Below, piece by piece: positions 1 through 10,880 of a DNA stretch of 64,000 bases (its first letter is position 1; each line of letters begins with the position of its first letter). The stretch is taken from NCBI GenBank assembly GCA_033032175.1, contig CM065322.1, positions 1,426,001 through 1,490,000 on the forward strand, written 5' to 3'. Position numbers and translations under genes: made by a program. The DNA comes from Saturnia japonica. Taxonomy: Eukaryota; Arthropoda; Insecta; Lepidoptera; Saturniidae. Below the pieces are notes generated by a model. That model had not been told where the DNA came from, did not search any database, and was given only the letters and a program-made list of their open reading frames with translations.

Positions 1-435
1 TTTCTTGCCTACAACAGCAGACACCGTCAGAGAGCTATTAGAGCCGTCACCCCAATGCTGGACCGAAAATTGGTCAAGCATAGGATTGCGCTCTAAGACC
101 ACAACAGCTCCATCACTCGTCCGTTTATCCGTAGCCAAAGTCATCGTATGTGCAGAATCAGTTGTCCTATCACTAGCCAAAGTCGTTTTTACGTTTTCCC
201 GATCGCGCAAAATTTTGCCCCCCCCAGACACGGTGGGGCAGCCCGAGCTATGCTCGGGGAGGGATTGTCCCTTTCGGGTACCCTCCTGGGGTAGTGTGTT
301 CTTTAATTTTGCAGAATCCATCATGTCGTTAACATCGTCAGTTTGCGGTACGCCTGCCGGGACCGGTATAAAAGCTACCGATCCCGCCAGCCGCTGTCCG
401 GAACTGGGCCCTTGGGGCTCAGATTGAGCCCTCAT
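1..435 (-). CDS. LINE ORF1 (gag-like) N-terminal part, runs off left edge
   Basis: The minus strand reads without a stop from an ATG at 435 to base 1, exactly 145 codons, so the frame is still open at the edge. The product starts MRAQSEPQGPSSGQ and is rich in Ser, Thr, Pro and Gly, with the run VVVLERNPMLDQFSVQ near the edge. Upstream lies a GC-rich leader that looks like the 5'UTR of a non-LTR retrotransposon, so I read it as the N-terminal half of ORF1 of an R1/jockey-type LINE. No zinc knuckle is reached inside the window, and assignment to ORF1 rests on context and composition. The plus-strand frames over the same bases are shadows. Confidence 0.55.
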   Translation of the reverse strand, partial: MRAQSEPQGPSSGQRLAGSVAFIPVPAGVPQTDDVNDMMDSAKLKNTLPQEGTRKGQSLPEHSSGCPTVSGGGKILRDRENVKTTLASDRTTDSAHTMTLATDKRTSDGAVVVLERNPMLDQFSVQHWGDGSNSSLTVSAVVGKK

Positions 436-660
436 CGGCCCCAGCCCGGTACTGGGTGCGCCGCGCACATGCCACACCCAGGAGCTTTTAATGGCCCTCC
501 AGCCAATACCCCTCCACAGTCCCCTCTGATAATCAGAGGGATACCGGGAGGAGTTTGTCAGGTATCAGCCGCCGACCAGACTGGTCGACGTTGCCCGGGG
601 TGCACCACGAGGAGGTTCCTGACACGCACCCCATCCTTACCTTACCTTACCTTACCTTTG
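436..660 (-). mobile_element. 5' leader of the left-edge LINE with (CTTAC)4 at its start
   Basis: This GC-rich block precedes the ORF1 ATG at 435. Its outer boundary is marked by four perfect CTTAC pentamers at 636-655 (GGTAA on the element strand), followed by ordinary AT-rich DNA. An element starting directly at a short tandem repeat suggests insertion into, or generation of, that microsatellite. The pentamer differs from the insect telomere repeat TTAGG. Confidence 0.45.
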
Positions 661-734
661 ATTTATTGTTGATAATTATGTTAAAAGAGGTAGGACATAG
701 ATCATAAATCTCTTTATAATAAATTTCATAGTTG

Positions 735-935
735 TGAGCTGCCCGACTGGCGAAATACTTACACAAGAACGTAGTCAAGTAACCTTGGCGAGTAGGGATA
801 TTATCAGAGCTCCTCGGGGAAGGGGATCAAGGTCGGCAACGCGGTGACAATAAGCATCCGTAGGCTACGGTAACTACTTACCATCAGGCAGGCCGTATGC
901 TTGGTTGCCTCCTTAGCTGTATAAAAAATAACAGA
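735..935 (+). repeat. rep-E copy 1 (LINE 3' end)
   Basis: It shares the run GAGCTCCT.GGGGAAGGGG..TCAAGGTC, then TTACCATCAGGC and a final GTATAAAAAA, with 7010-7262, 19225-19455 and 60425-60725. At 6650-7262 this tail follows a degenerate LINE coding end, so rep-E is best read as a LINE 3'UTR with A-rich end. Confidence 0.6.
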
Positions 936-1149
936 TAGATTTATTTATGAAGAAAATGTCAGCTGTACTGAATCAAGGTATTGTGAACTTTTCCATCACC
1001 ATATTTTGCTTTAGGTTATCAATACGTTACAGCGGTAGCTACCTTGAAAAAGAATGTAAAAAGATAAAGAAAATATAGAAAAAATTTCTATAGAAACAAG
1101 TAAGACTATGGTCTTATAGAGAAATATCTATGCGATTATGGTTCCGGCG

Positions 1150-1345
1150 TTCCTCGGGTTTTATAGACATTATTATTGTAAGCAGAAGGATAAACATGTC
1201 GTAGGATAGTTTTTTATAATCGTAATTCGGCAAAATGACGGCACTGTACCTGTTGGTAATCACAGTGCAATCCAACAATAACGGTGACCACCGATGTATC
1301 TCTGCCATACATCTATCTATCGGCATTCGTCGCTGTCGTACCAGC
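1150..1345 (-). repeat. rep-F copy 1
   Basis: This is a diverged copy of a repeat also seen at 17232-17330, 18872-18975 and 41430-41560. The shared core is GGTCACCGTTGTT..TGGATTG.ACTGTG, with a GGCGGCAT/CCGGCATGAC-like flank. No coding potential. Confidence 0.4.
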
Positions 1346-2734
1346 ATGTTCAAATGTTTCTTCGTGTTATATTTGGATTAGTTTATTTTGACAACAAGGA
1401 TGTTATAACTGCATTAGAAACTAAAAGTGCTTCATACTTTTTGCCCACCTCAGTATGGATATGACTTAATGATAAATCGATATGAGGGCTTAGTGTTTAT
1501 GATTATTATAATATATGGGAGACGTCATGGAAATAAAATATATATACGTGCTATCCGATAAACTAAAAAATAGATTGATTATTTATTATTAGGGATGATA
1601 CGGATATGAGATTTCGGGTCTGGATATAAATATTTGAAGAGTATTTAATCGATTTCAGGTATGAATATAGTATAATATATGAAATTATTTTGAATATTCA
1701 ATACTATAGTTTTTCATACGTTGTAATAACTTGTGCTTAACTTTATTTTATTTTTTAAATTACATTTGCGGTATTTTTTTATATCAATATATTGGGCGCC
1801 TATAATAAGTTCGCATATCTGTATTTGACTTAGAATGGATTGTAAAAAAAGGCTCATATATGCGCGCTGTTGGCGTTTCTTTCATAAATAAATATGGGGT
1901 AATTTCTATGAAGGATATTCAAATTGGATATATATTATGCGGACGAATGGTTATTATATATTATATGGTTACAAAGTTCCACAAAAAATCCTGAATATTG
2001 TCAACAGTTTTCATAAATATTAGGGGCTGTATCTTTATATTTATCTGTCGTTTATAACTGTCCTTAGTTACAAAAAACCTTCAGTGACTGCAGCACATTA
2101 CCATCACTTTTAAAATGGATCTGTCTATGCAGCCATGATGTTTCACAAACGTATGTAATGGCATCACTAATCAGCCATATAAAAATAAATTTTATGTAAT
2201 TAATTACTATCATAAATTGTTATCAATTGTCATAAAATTAATTTTATGAATGAAATAAAATTATACAATACCGATAAACATCATAAAAGTGTATTAAACG
2301 GAAGCTTTGTTATATGTCACTAGGGTACGTCAGTGATTAAGAAGCAGTTTATCTACGAAAAAACAAACAGATTAACTAATCAAATATAATACAGGATGTT
2401 CCTTAAAAAACCGTAATTATACTAAAGCCAAAGATAATGGACAGAAACATTCATATATCTTTATTCAAGGGAAATAGTGATAAATAATAAAGAATGTAGT
2501 CGAGATTATTAGCGATTTTTTGTTGTTGTTGTAAACAACGATGTTGTTTCGAATGGCCATTACAGTTTTACCGGTGGTTATGGCGAGTCATTTTCCTTAC
2601 TATAACAATTTTAAAAATATCTCCAATAACCTTCAGTCTAAAGAAATAATTACTAATAGTTAAAATAAAAAATATATAAAAAAGCCTATTTATTCCATTA
2701 ACTTATCTGCTACATAAAGTAATTTTATATACAT
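1346..2734. other. AT-rich spacer, nothing recognised
   Basis: Low-complexity AT-rich DNA with many short T and A runs. I found no coding frame, splice-flanked exon, terminal inverted repeat or RNA gene. Confidence 0.5.
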
Positions 2735-2739
2735 GTGAT

Positions 2740-3035
2740 AATGGTCAATTTTATTAAATGCAGCAAAATAATCTCTGAAGATGGTAAAAGATACAAGATA
2801 ATGTTTAACAAAAAAAGAAAACTAGCTTCAATGATTTTGAAGAGCTCTGTGGTGTATCTTCGAAATCGAAGATCCAATGCCATTGAGATTCAAAACAGAA
2901 CTATCCTTGAGGTATTCCCTATCAAACAAAAACATAATCCTCCAAATCGGTTGATAAACAAAGAAGTTATGGCTGAATATACATAACAAAATAACATTCG
3001 AATTGAGCCCCTCTTCCGTTTTTTTTTTGAACTTA
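2740..3035 (+). repeat. rep-A copy 1
   Basis: Rep-A carries, in order, GATTTTGAAGAG, GGTGTATCTTCGA, CCCTATCAAACAAAAA, AATCGGTT.ATAAACAAAGAAG and CATTCGAATTGAG. Full copies are bounded by GAAGTCGGT/ACCGACTTC-type ends, as seen at 23.67 and 63.65 kb. Further copies lie at 6.4, 17.6, 23.5, 25.1, 58.2 and 63.7 kb. It is a common lepidopteran interspersed repeat; the short inverted ends suggest a non-autonomous DNA element, but its class is not proven here. Confidence 0.65.
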
Positions 3036-3225
3036 GATAAAAATATAATATATTTAAGTTACATGGACAACTTCGGGTGAAGGTCTCCTTCAAAAATTGG
3101 CAAGCATCATGATTTTTGGCACCATCTGAACAACGCTTACTTGAGATAGCCTATAATTCGTCCTTCCACCGTGCCCATGACCTGCCTCTGCGAAGGTTTC
3201 GTCGTCTAATATTAGGTACTACTGA

Positions 3226-3566
3226 GAATAATGCTGGCATGGTTCTTTTTGCAGACGATACTTCACTTATATACAACGTTAAAAATAATAGATTTACAGG
3301 TAAGACATTTAAATGCAAGTAAAACCAAATGTATAAGGTTTGCCTTGCCCAATGTTCGGCCTGTTGACAGTAGTATCAGGATATAAGGGAATTTAGAAGG
3401 CTTAGTACATAGTACTGTCTTCTTGGGCATTACCCTTGATTCAAAATTACAGTGGGGTCCGCATATTAAAACTTTGGCGGGAAGATTAAGGTTTGCTGCA
3501 TTCGCAGTACGCAAGATTCGCCAGTTAACAGATATTGCCACCGCTAGGTTAGTCTACTTCGCCTTC
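3226..3566 (+). pseudogene. jockey/CR1-like LINE reverse transcriptase, left half (interrupted)
   Basis: The frame contains the RT catalytic motif MVLFADDTSLIYNV. After an internal deletion it continues with HLNASKTKCIRF, a TAA near 3391, VFLGITLDSKLQWGPHIKTL and ARLVYFAF. This order (FADD, then the LN.SKT.., then the FLG..LD..L.W..HI segment) is typical of the RT thumb and palm of jockey/CR1-like LINEs. Coding stops at a poly-T run at 3567, which is the poly-A end of an opposite-strand R1-like element. The same protein resumes at about 6019. It lacks the N-terminal RT and endonuclease and has at least one stop and a deletion, so it is dead. Confidence 0.75.
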
Positions 3567-6018
3567 TTTTTTTTTTTTTTTACCGTTGGGATATCCTGCA
3601 TTGAATCCGCCTCCCGAGCTGGGCCGCTCAAGGGAGGGGTATGTCGGACTCTTACCGACTAAAACCCCACGGTGTCTTTCTCGCACCTGTTGTTGGCCGG
3701 GGAGCGGGAACTGCTTGCGCATGTCATCCGCTCGACCCGGCAAGTGTGGCCCTACCCCGGGGCCCCATCACGGTCGAAGGCAATCGGCACCTCCAACGAG
3801 CCTCGGAGGGCGCACGAACATCAATGCGCCTCCTTCATCTCGGGCCTGCATTTACGCGGTGACGGACATGCCCAAGTCCACCACCTGAAGATCCATTTAA
3901 GGCGGCCGGAGATCATCACGCAGCCTCCGGCGTCTGGCTCGTTGACCGCGAGAGGGGAGCAAGGTGTTACGCTCCCTCTCCCTCTCCGCCTCCTCTTTCG
4001 CAAGCATGACTTGCTCGCAAAACGAAGAGACGGAGTTCCACCCGCTCTCGCTCTCGACCATGGACAGAACCACGACCGGAAGCGAGAGATCGGTGCCGAT
4101 TATCGCGACAACGTCGCGACGCGGCGAGTCCCATGCGGGACAGACAGCTAATGTGTGATGCGCGGTATCCTCGGCGCAGCCACAATGATGGCACCCAGGA
4201 TTGATCTCCCGGCCTATGCGACACAGGTAACTCCCGAAACAGCCATGTCCCGAAAGTACCTGCGTCAGCCGGAAGGTGAGGGTGCCATGCCGCCTCCGGA
4301 GCCATCTAGCCAAAACTGGTCTAATTGCTTCTACGGTCGCCACCCCTAAGCTGGGGTGGCGAAGTCGCAAGTCCCACGCTTCAACCATGGGTATTTGGCG
4401 GAGCTCTGACCTACACGCCGCGATTATACCACCACCTAAATAGCAGCGCGAGGGCTCTCGCTTCTAGATCCCATGGTGGGGATCCGGCCAATAGGGAGGC
4501 TGCCTCAAATGAGACCGTACGGTAACCTCAGACAGCTCTGACGGCCATCGCTCTGTGCGGTTTTCGCAGGAATGCAAAGTGTCGGGCCATCAGGCTGACC
4601 GCCCACACAGGAGCCCATCGACCGTACGATCCCCAGGTAGAGCTTCCGATAAGCGGAATCAGGCTCCCCGAGGTTTGGCATAAGCCGAGCGAGCGCGCCC
4701 GTTGTGCCCATGAGTCGGGGGGTAAGCTGCCGGAAGTGTTCTACGAAGCTCCATCGGCTATCGAGGACGATTCCCAGGTACTTCATCGTCGACCCGATGC
4801 CGATGGAGACGCCTCCCACTAAGATCTGGGACCCTTGAGGTGGTGCATTCCGAGGCCCATGAAAGCACAGGGCCTCGGATTTACTTAGGCCTACCTCTAA
4901 ACCCAGACGCCTTATACGACTTACGACTTCAGCCACCCCAGCCGTAGCTAACATTGCCGCGTCGCGGTGCGTCTTCCCTCACGCTGTGACAAGGGTTTCG
5001 TCGGCATAGCAGACGACACTGACACCGCTTAGGGGCACACCGCGTATCGCCCAGTCATAGCCGATGTTCCACAGGATGGGGCCAAGCACTGACCCCTGTG
5101 GAACACCGCTAGACATGTCTCTCCGACTCCAGCCTTCCGGACCCGGGAAGGTGATGGTCCTCTCTGCGAGATAGTTCCCGACGATGCGGCGGAGGTAAGG
5201 GGGCACTCCATGGTACCGAAGCGCCTCCCGCATACTGCTCCAGGGCAAGATGTTAAACGCGTTGGTGATGTCCAAGGACACTGCCAGCACCACTTCGCCC
5301 TGGGAGATGGCATCCTCCGCCAGACTCTTCACGTGTGTGATCGCGTGTATGGTGGAGCGCTCTCGGCGAAAACCAAATTGGTTATCCGCCAGATCCGGCC
5401 CCCCCTCCGTTAAGTGGCGGACGAGGCGGTCTGCAATAACTCTCTCCATGAGTTTGCCCACCTCGTCCAACAACACGATGGGGCGGAATGCAGTCGACGT
5501 GTCCGCTGGGCGCCCCGCCTTTTTGAGCAGGATCAGCCGGCCGGATTTCCAGCATAGCGGAAATCGGCCTTGCTCAAAACACACAGTGAAGAGTCCCATC
5601 AGTCGGGACTCGAAGATTTCATGAGCCAGGACCCATGCACGGCGTGGTATGCCATCGGGTCCGGGGCGGTGTTCTTGGACCGAAGTCGTCGCACCGCCCT
5701 GCTCAGCTCTTCCCGGGTCACTTCGGGTACGTCGTCATCGTTGTCCGCGTTGGTCGCTGAAAGCGGAGCCATGGACGGAGGATTGTGCTCCATTCCTGAC
5801 GGGAATAGAGTGTCTAGCACTTGCTCGAGGAACCCAGTTTGGAGACTCTGGGTTATCGTGGGGGCCCATGGGCGAAGTTTGCCTCGCACTAGGCGATAGG
5901 GGCGCCCCCACGGATCCTGATTGAGCGTCTCCAGCAGTTGTTCCCGAGCCTAGGTTTTTGCCCTGGCTATAGCCTCCTTGAGCGCGCTTATGGCAACTCT
6001 GTATCCTGCGTATAGCTG
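3567..6018 (-). mobile_element. R1-like LINE, 5'-truncated, inserted in another LINE
   Basis: Read on the minus strand, the element runs from a truncated ORF2 at about 6018 to a poly-A of 15 at 3581-3567. About 330 bp of GC-rich 3'UTR (3582-3896) lies between ORF2 and the tail. Flanks CCTTC (left) and TCTTC (right) may be a short, diverged target duplication. Both flanks are pieces of one plus-strand LINE, so the insertion is nested. The element is GC-rich against an AT-rich background, as usual for R1-clade elements. Confidence 0.8.
3897..6018 (-). pseudogene. R1-like LINE ORF2 (reverse transcriptase, C-terminal zinc finger), decayed
   Basis: In order, the pieces are: a pre-RT segment with NQDPWGRPYRLVRGKLRPWAP (near 5900), interrupted by a TAG near 5952; RT blocks LILLKKAGRPADTSTAFRPI, DNQFGFRRERSTIHAI, LDITNAFNILPW and SGVPQGSVLGPILWN (5600-5080); the catalytic box VCYADETLV near 5000; a TGA at 4979-4981; the thumb segment GSTMKYLGIVLDSRWSF; and a C-terminal finger CHHCGCAEDTAHHTLAVC that fits CX2CX8HX4C (near 4170). 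The second Asp of YADD is Glu here. Frames shift near 5600-5650 and between 4390 and 4505. Endonuclease and ORF1 are missing because of 5' truncation. It is inactive. Confidence 0.8.
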
Positions 6019-6425
6019 TCTTCCGTAACTTAACGTTTTACTGTACTTTGCTTTGGGGTTGCTGAGGTAGATAAAATATTCATATTACAAAAGCGGGCAA
6101 TTCGAGGAATATACCGCATAAGACCTCGCGAATCACTAAAGAACAAATTCCAGGAATATGGTATATTAAATTTGCCCTCCCAATATATCCTTGATAACTT
6201 AATCTATATTCGCAAAAACTTAGTCAAGCTATATTTTGTCAAAGATCAGCACAATGTTACTACTAAAAATAGAGATAAATTAGTCGAACCGTGTAGTTTA
6301 GACATAGAAAGACCGATATTTTTTAAGGTAATATTGTTAGGTTCTATAATAAGATTCTGAAGCACATTACTGTTTTGCCGGACAACAAGTTCAAGGACCA
6401 TGTGAAAAGGTTATTACAGGGTGGA
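6019..6425 (+). pseudogene. jockey/CR1-like LINE reverse transcriptase, right half (resumes after insertion)
   Basis: The plus strand picks up the protein broken at 3566. A stretch aligning with the LLWG..AEVDKIF region is followed by ILQKRAIRGIYRIRPRESLK, a SQYILDNLIYIRKNL segment, and, after a frame change near 6315, GNIVRFYNKILKHITVLPDN and KFKDHVKRLL. This is the usual C-terminal end of such LINE ORF2 proteins. Direction and register match the left half. Confidence 0.75.
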
Positions 6426-6570
6426 TCATTATGTGAATGGGGATATTTTTAGGTGGGTCCCATTTTAATTTCATTGGTATTGGAACTTGGATTTCGGAAA
6501 TACACCTGAAAAATCGAACTTCAAAATCGAATGGGAAATGTATAGTGATTGATATATTGGTAGATTTATC
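6426..6570 (-). repeat. rep-A fragment (reverse)
   Basis: This is the reverse complement of rep-A positions around GGTGTATCTTCGA..CCAATG.CATGAAATTAAAATGG, recognisable as GGGTCCCATTTTAATTTCAT here. Partial and diverged. Confidence 0.5.
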
Positions 6571-6649
6571 ATAATCCAAGACTAGGTGTTCCTAACTAAG
6601 GACGTTCTGTACTAACTTAAACTGCGAAGACATAACGGAACTCAACAAC

Positions 6650-7262
6650 AAACAGCACGAATGTGGAATTTTCACCCTTACCTCTTTTTGGATGTTCTGC
6701 ATGTATTACCGTTTATGTAATGGGTTGTGTTCCGAAGAACTGTTCGGTATAGTACCAGCGGCTACTTTCTACCAACACACCGCTCACTATCAGTAGGGAG
6801 TTCATCTTCAGACTTTGGACCCTAAATGGTCGCGGACAGTCCGATTTTAAAGAAATATTTTTACGCGAACGCTTTTTTATGCAATAAGCTCCCTAGTGCT
6901 GATGTTTTCCCATGGGAATAGAGTATGGAGTTCTTGAAAAGGGGGTAAATAGGTTTTCAAATTCCAGGCAACACGCATGTGATATAAAAAAAGGTAAATA
7001 GAGGTAGAACACAGGGAAATTTCTTTGGAAATTTGTCTCTACTTGGGACAGTTCGACTAGTGGAATACCCTGCAGAAGATTGCAGCCAGTAGCTGCTAGT
7101 ATTGTGTTCCTGCGGTTAGTAGGGTTTCTAGAGCTCTTTGGGGTAGGGGATTCAAGGTCAGCAACGCGCTGGTGATACCTACATGCATCAATAGGCTACA
7201 GTATCCTCTTACCATCAGGCGAGCTGTATGCTTGTTTGCCACCTTTGTTGTATAAACAAGGC
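6650..7262 (+). mobile_element. LINE 3' end: decayed ORF2 tail plus rep-E 3'UTR
   Basis: Plus-strand translation in broken frames gives LCSEELFGIVPAATFYQHT and then a FLKRGVNRFSN-like end followed by RQHACD. This matches the C-terminal region typical of a widespread lepidopteran LINE ORF2. The 3'UTR (7010-7262) carries the rep-E signature and ends GTTGTATAAA. Several stops and frame changes; 5' part absent. Confidence 0.6.
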
Positions 7263-10200
7263 ACTGGAACTCCGTAATAAAACAATGTAACCTTGTCGTG
7301 TTTGGGTTTCATAGAATTATCATGAGATGCACTCTACGTACAAGTGATTTTAATGATAATATTCGTATATTCGGGTCGTGTATTGTGTGTGTAGCGGGTG
7401 CGTAGAAATAATAAGTCGTGGTTTCTTTTAAGGAGCAACCACGGTGATAAAGCACATCCGTGCGCAACCAATTTCAAGGACGGCTGACTTTCACTTCTCT
7501 CGATATGATTATGCCAACTGTAAATATTATCTGTAAGTTAAAAAAAGAAGAAGTACACCCACTTCTCAATAGCTAATATTATATTTCCGAATCAGTGGTA
7601 GTGTTTTGACATTTACAAGTGCCTAATTAGCACTTAAATTAAATAAAGCATTTTTTTTAAATTCTCTAACAAATGAAAAAAATGTTTTCAATTAACTTCA
7701 AACTAGAGGATTGGTTTCTATCACTTATGTATTATGTTTATCCCTCTATTTAGGGTACTTTAAGGAATAAGTTTAAAATTTAATTAATTTTAATTAAAAA
7801 CAATTGATTGTAGATTACTATTAGCTTCCTATTACTGGATATGAGATTAGATAATTTTAATTGAATTCTTTATCTATCGTATTAAAATATTAATTTTCTA
7901 TTATTGTATTACATGGCTAACACCTGAGGAATAAAAATGATTAGCATAAGATAGCCTTGTCACTAGGCAGGATTAATATGTGTGTGCATTAACATAACAT
8001 AATTATAATTTTCGTTTTTTTATTTACCTACTTCAATTTTTACATGATATTTTTTACTATAATTTGATTATGGATTTATTAACTTTTGTTATTTGGTCCT
8101 ATATTATGTAATTATCGCTGTATTTTACATGATTTATACGTTACGTACATTATAAGTTGCCAGAAAAACTCCCCGGACAATTTTAATAAGGGAGCTCCAT
8201 ATAATTAGATCTACGTTTTAAGATAACAAGTATAGTTAGACTGATATTGTATACACGTGACGTTGGCAGAATTGTAAACGAACACAATAGCCATTAAATA
8301 AAATAAAAACTTATTGATATATGTAAAGAAACTAATTATTTCTTTATTTTGTACAGCTTCGTCTCGTAGTTAGAATAGTGACCATGTACTCATGTATTTC
8401 ATAGATGGCGCTGTAAGTCATAACGGCTAACTCGGTTGAGGAAGTGGTTTAAGTTTGAAACTGACAACTAACCGTGATTGAGCTATAAAATTTGTATTTG
8501 TTTATAAAAGGAATTGACAATTTAAATAATACACTTTAAATGTCGTTTCTTTGTTTCAGGTAGGATAATATTATTAAGTAGGTACTTTCTGAGAAAGGAA
8601 ACTTTCAAATACAGCAGCCTGGAAAAAGAAAATAATGATAGGTAGTTAGCGACATTTTCAGCTCATGGACCTGTGCAAGCCAACAGAGTACTAGAAATTG
8701 GCATATGAACAAGAGCCTACTTAAATACGGGCAAGGGAGACAGCTACCTCCCCCAGTCGTGCGCGGGCAAGCTGAATGCTGACTGACTTGACGTATGCAA
8801 CACAAGTACTCTAGCATTATGTGACATTCTGGTACAGATTTAAGAAAAAGCCAAATGGAGCTTTCAGAACAACAAATGTGGGGACATGCATTTAGTTCTG
8901 TAGCCTTGACGACCAGATAACAACATTTGCGATTGTATTATAATGTTACCAGGGCAATTAATATAAGTTATACAGGGATTTTCCATCCAAACCGTCATCA
9001 AATAACTGTTTTTGTACTTAAAATGGAGCGCTCCAAGGACATTTACATGCCAATTTTTAACTAAACGTATATCTGCCATCTTGATTTTTTCATTATCAAA
9101 TAATATTTATTTGTACTCTTCATTTGTTTTGTTTTAACTTACCATACCTATTCCTAAAGGTTCCGATTTCATAAGCATTTAAAGTTTTCGGCGGCTGTCT
9201 TGGATTTTTGATGTTTGCTTGAGACACTACATTTTCCAGGATTCTTTATATTATTAATTTTAGAACGATGGGGTTTGTAGATCGATATCAAACAAATAAA
9301 CTATTACGTTACGAACATTACCCTCCTTTTTTTGTGGCTTTTATTTTAGGTTGTAAATAAAGTGATCTTTCAATGCTACATGTTCTACTATAACTTAAAG
9401 GAAATTATTTCATTGTAACCTAACAAAATTTTTATAATTTTGTGATAAATGAAAAAATAACATGGAAAATAATATCAAAAAATGCTTTGTTAGCTATGAA
9501 ATGATACTCCGTCTTTTTTTTGTTTTGTTTTTGCGATGATTTTTTATAGTGTAATAGCACACAAGACGGTATATTCCCAAAAGGCTAACATTGCATGACA
9601 TATCCTTTCAAAATTGACAGAATTGATGGGACATCTTCGTGTTCCGACCGGCTCCATCTGCCCTTTTCTCAAATCTGTGCATTCTGGTAGGACAAACATA
9701 AGTGTTGCCATTTTAACGAACAACGAACAACTTGAAGAGATTTCCAATGAAGCTTGAAATATTTTTTTAAAAAGCAATGCTACAGTTATTTATGCTTAAT
9801 ATTAGTTTTCCTTTTTTGCCTGCCTCTCCGCGAACAAAACGAGCAAAATTGGCTACATTCTATTATCCTACAGTATATACGCTTAAGATAATATTTATCA
9901 AATCGTACGATGCCAAATAGATTTCAACTTCAGTAGGTGCAATAATATCAATTCGCGGGGGTTACCATAATGCCTAGGTTGTAAATTAATGATTTATCAG
10001 GCAATGAATTCGATGTTGCGTAATATTTTTATTAATTAATACCTAATTATTATAATAAATATATCCTGATAATGTATAAATAAAATCATAAACAGGTAAA
10101 TGAAAGGTCAAAATGATTTTTAATTTAAAGGTAATTAAAAATAGTAAGTAAAAATAATAGTAGGTACTTAAAAATAGGAGGTCTGCACTTGTATCCTCCT

Positions 10201-10364
10201 CTTCTGTTGCTGTTTGAATAAAAACGTAAGGCGTATAGCTTGCTATGTAAATTTATTTATTGTTAGTTATTTAATAACAAAGCGTGTAGAGGCTGATGCA
10301 TAGGAAAGTAATCCTGGCGCCTAATATTGGTTTGTGAGCTTCAAAGGACTGTTTTTTTTTTTCG
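7263..10364. other. AT-rich spacer, no gene recognised
   Basis: I see no convincing exon or element. A slightly less AT-rich patch at 8600-9080 (minus-strand frames of 70-71 codons) shows no known motif and no splice context. Short T-rich runs are frequent. A TATA-less, CpG-poor background argues against an unannotated promoter. Confidence 0.4.
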
Positions 10365-10880
10365 ATCTGTCCTTACTGTTATCCTGAGGGGCCCTATCCA
10401 AAAACAGAGTCGCTGATGGCGTTTACAGCCTTACCGGGCTTGGGGGCGAGCGCTTAAGGCACTCAGCCGCGAAAGCGTGGGCAACAAGCGCGCAAGGGTG
10501 CCAAAGCGGCCGGACCTCGGCTTGGGCAGTTGCCGCGATTGCAAAGTAGTCGCGATCTAACTAATTTCCTATCCGTAAAATTCGAGCTAAAATAACATAT
10601 AGATGCATATACACATGTCTCTGCCTCCTGGGAGGAAGGAAGGAACATGTGTATACCTATGTATTTAGTAATCTGAAATATGGTCTACTCTGACTAGCGT
10701 AAAAAAAAAGTTCCTTACAGAACCTATGTACCTATGTGGTGGTGTGCACGTATGTATGAACATATAGTACGTAATGATGTGTGTGGTGGGTAGCTAAGTG
10801 ATCGCAAGTGCAGTATCACCTGTATCGCGCGGGCGGCTGCCAGTCTCAAGAACGGCGACTGCCGCGAGTGGTATTATTTA
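10365..10880 (-). repeat. rep-G copy 1 (GC-rich, hairpin-bearing), full length
   Basis: Rep-G is a GC-rich repeat of about 500-620 bp in two halves joined by a T-rich stretch. This copy is the reverse of 34935-35550. Diagnostic parts are GGGGCCCTATCCAAAAACAG, GGCTTGGGGGCGAGCGCTTA, ATCGCGA..TAA, the hairpin at 10608-10655, TCCTTACAGAACCTATGTAC and the (G)TGTGTGGTGGGTAGCTAAGT segment. No protein similarity recognised. Confidence 0.7.
10608..10655. repeat. conserved inverted repeat (hairpin) inside rep-G
   Basis: Arms TATACACATGT and ACATGTGTATA are perfect 11-bp complements. The loop also self-pairs (CCTCC/GGAGG). The same stem occurs in the copies at 30193-30240, 35256-35311 and 35672-35722. 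Confidence 0.75.

Noticed and set aside
636..655. Telomeric repeat
   Set aside because: The pentamer CTTAC/GGTAA is not the insect telomere unit TTAGG/CCTAA.
5..672. Plus-strand frames of 140 and 109 codons at the left edge
   Set aside because: They are antisense shadows of the open LINE ORF1 and its leader, and have no recognisable domain.
8605..9079. Two minus-strand frames of 70 and 71 codons in a slightly GC-richer patch
   Set aside because: No motif, no splice context and no partner exons.
9544..9777. 77-codon minus-strand frame
   Set aside because: Cys-containing but without a recognised pattern; likely chance.
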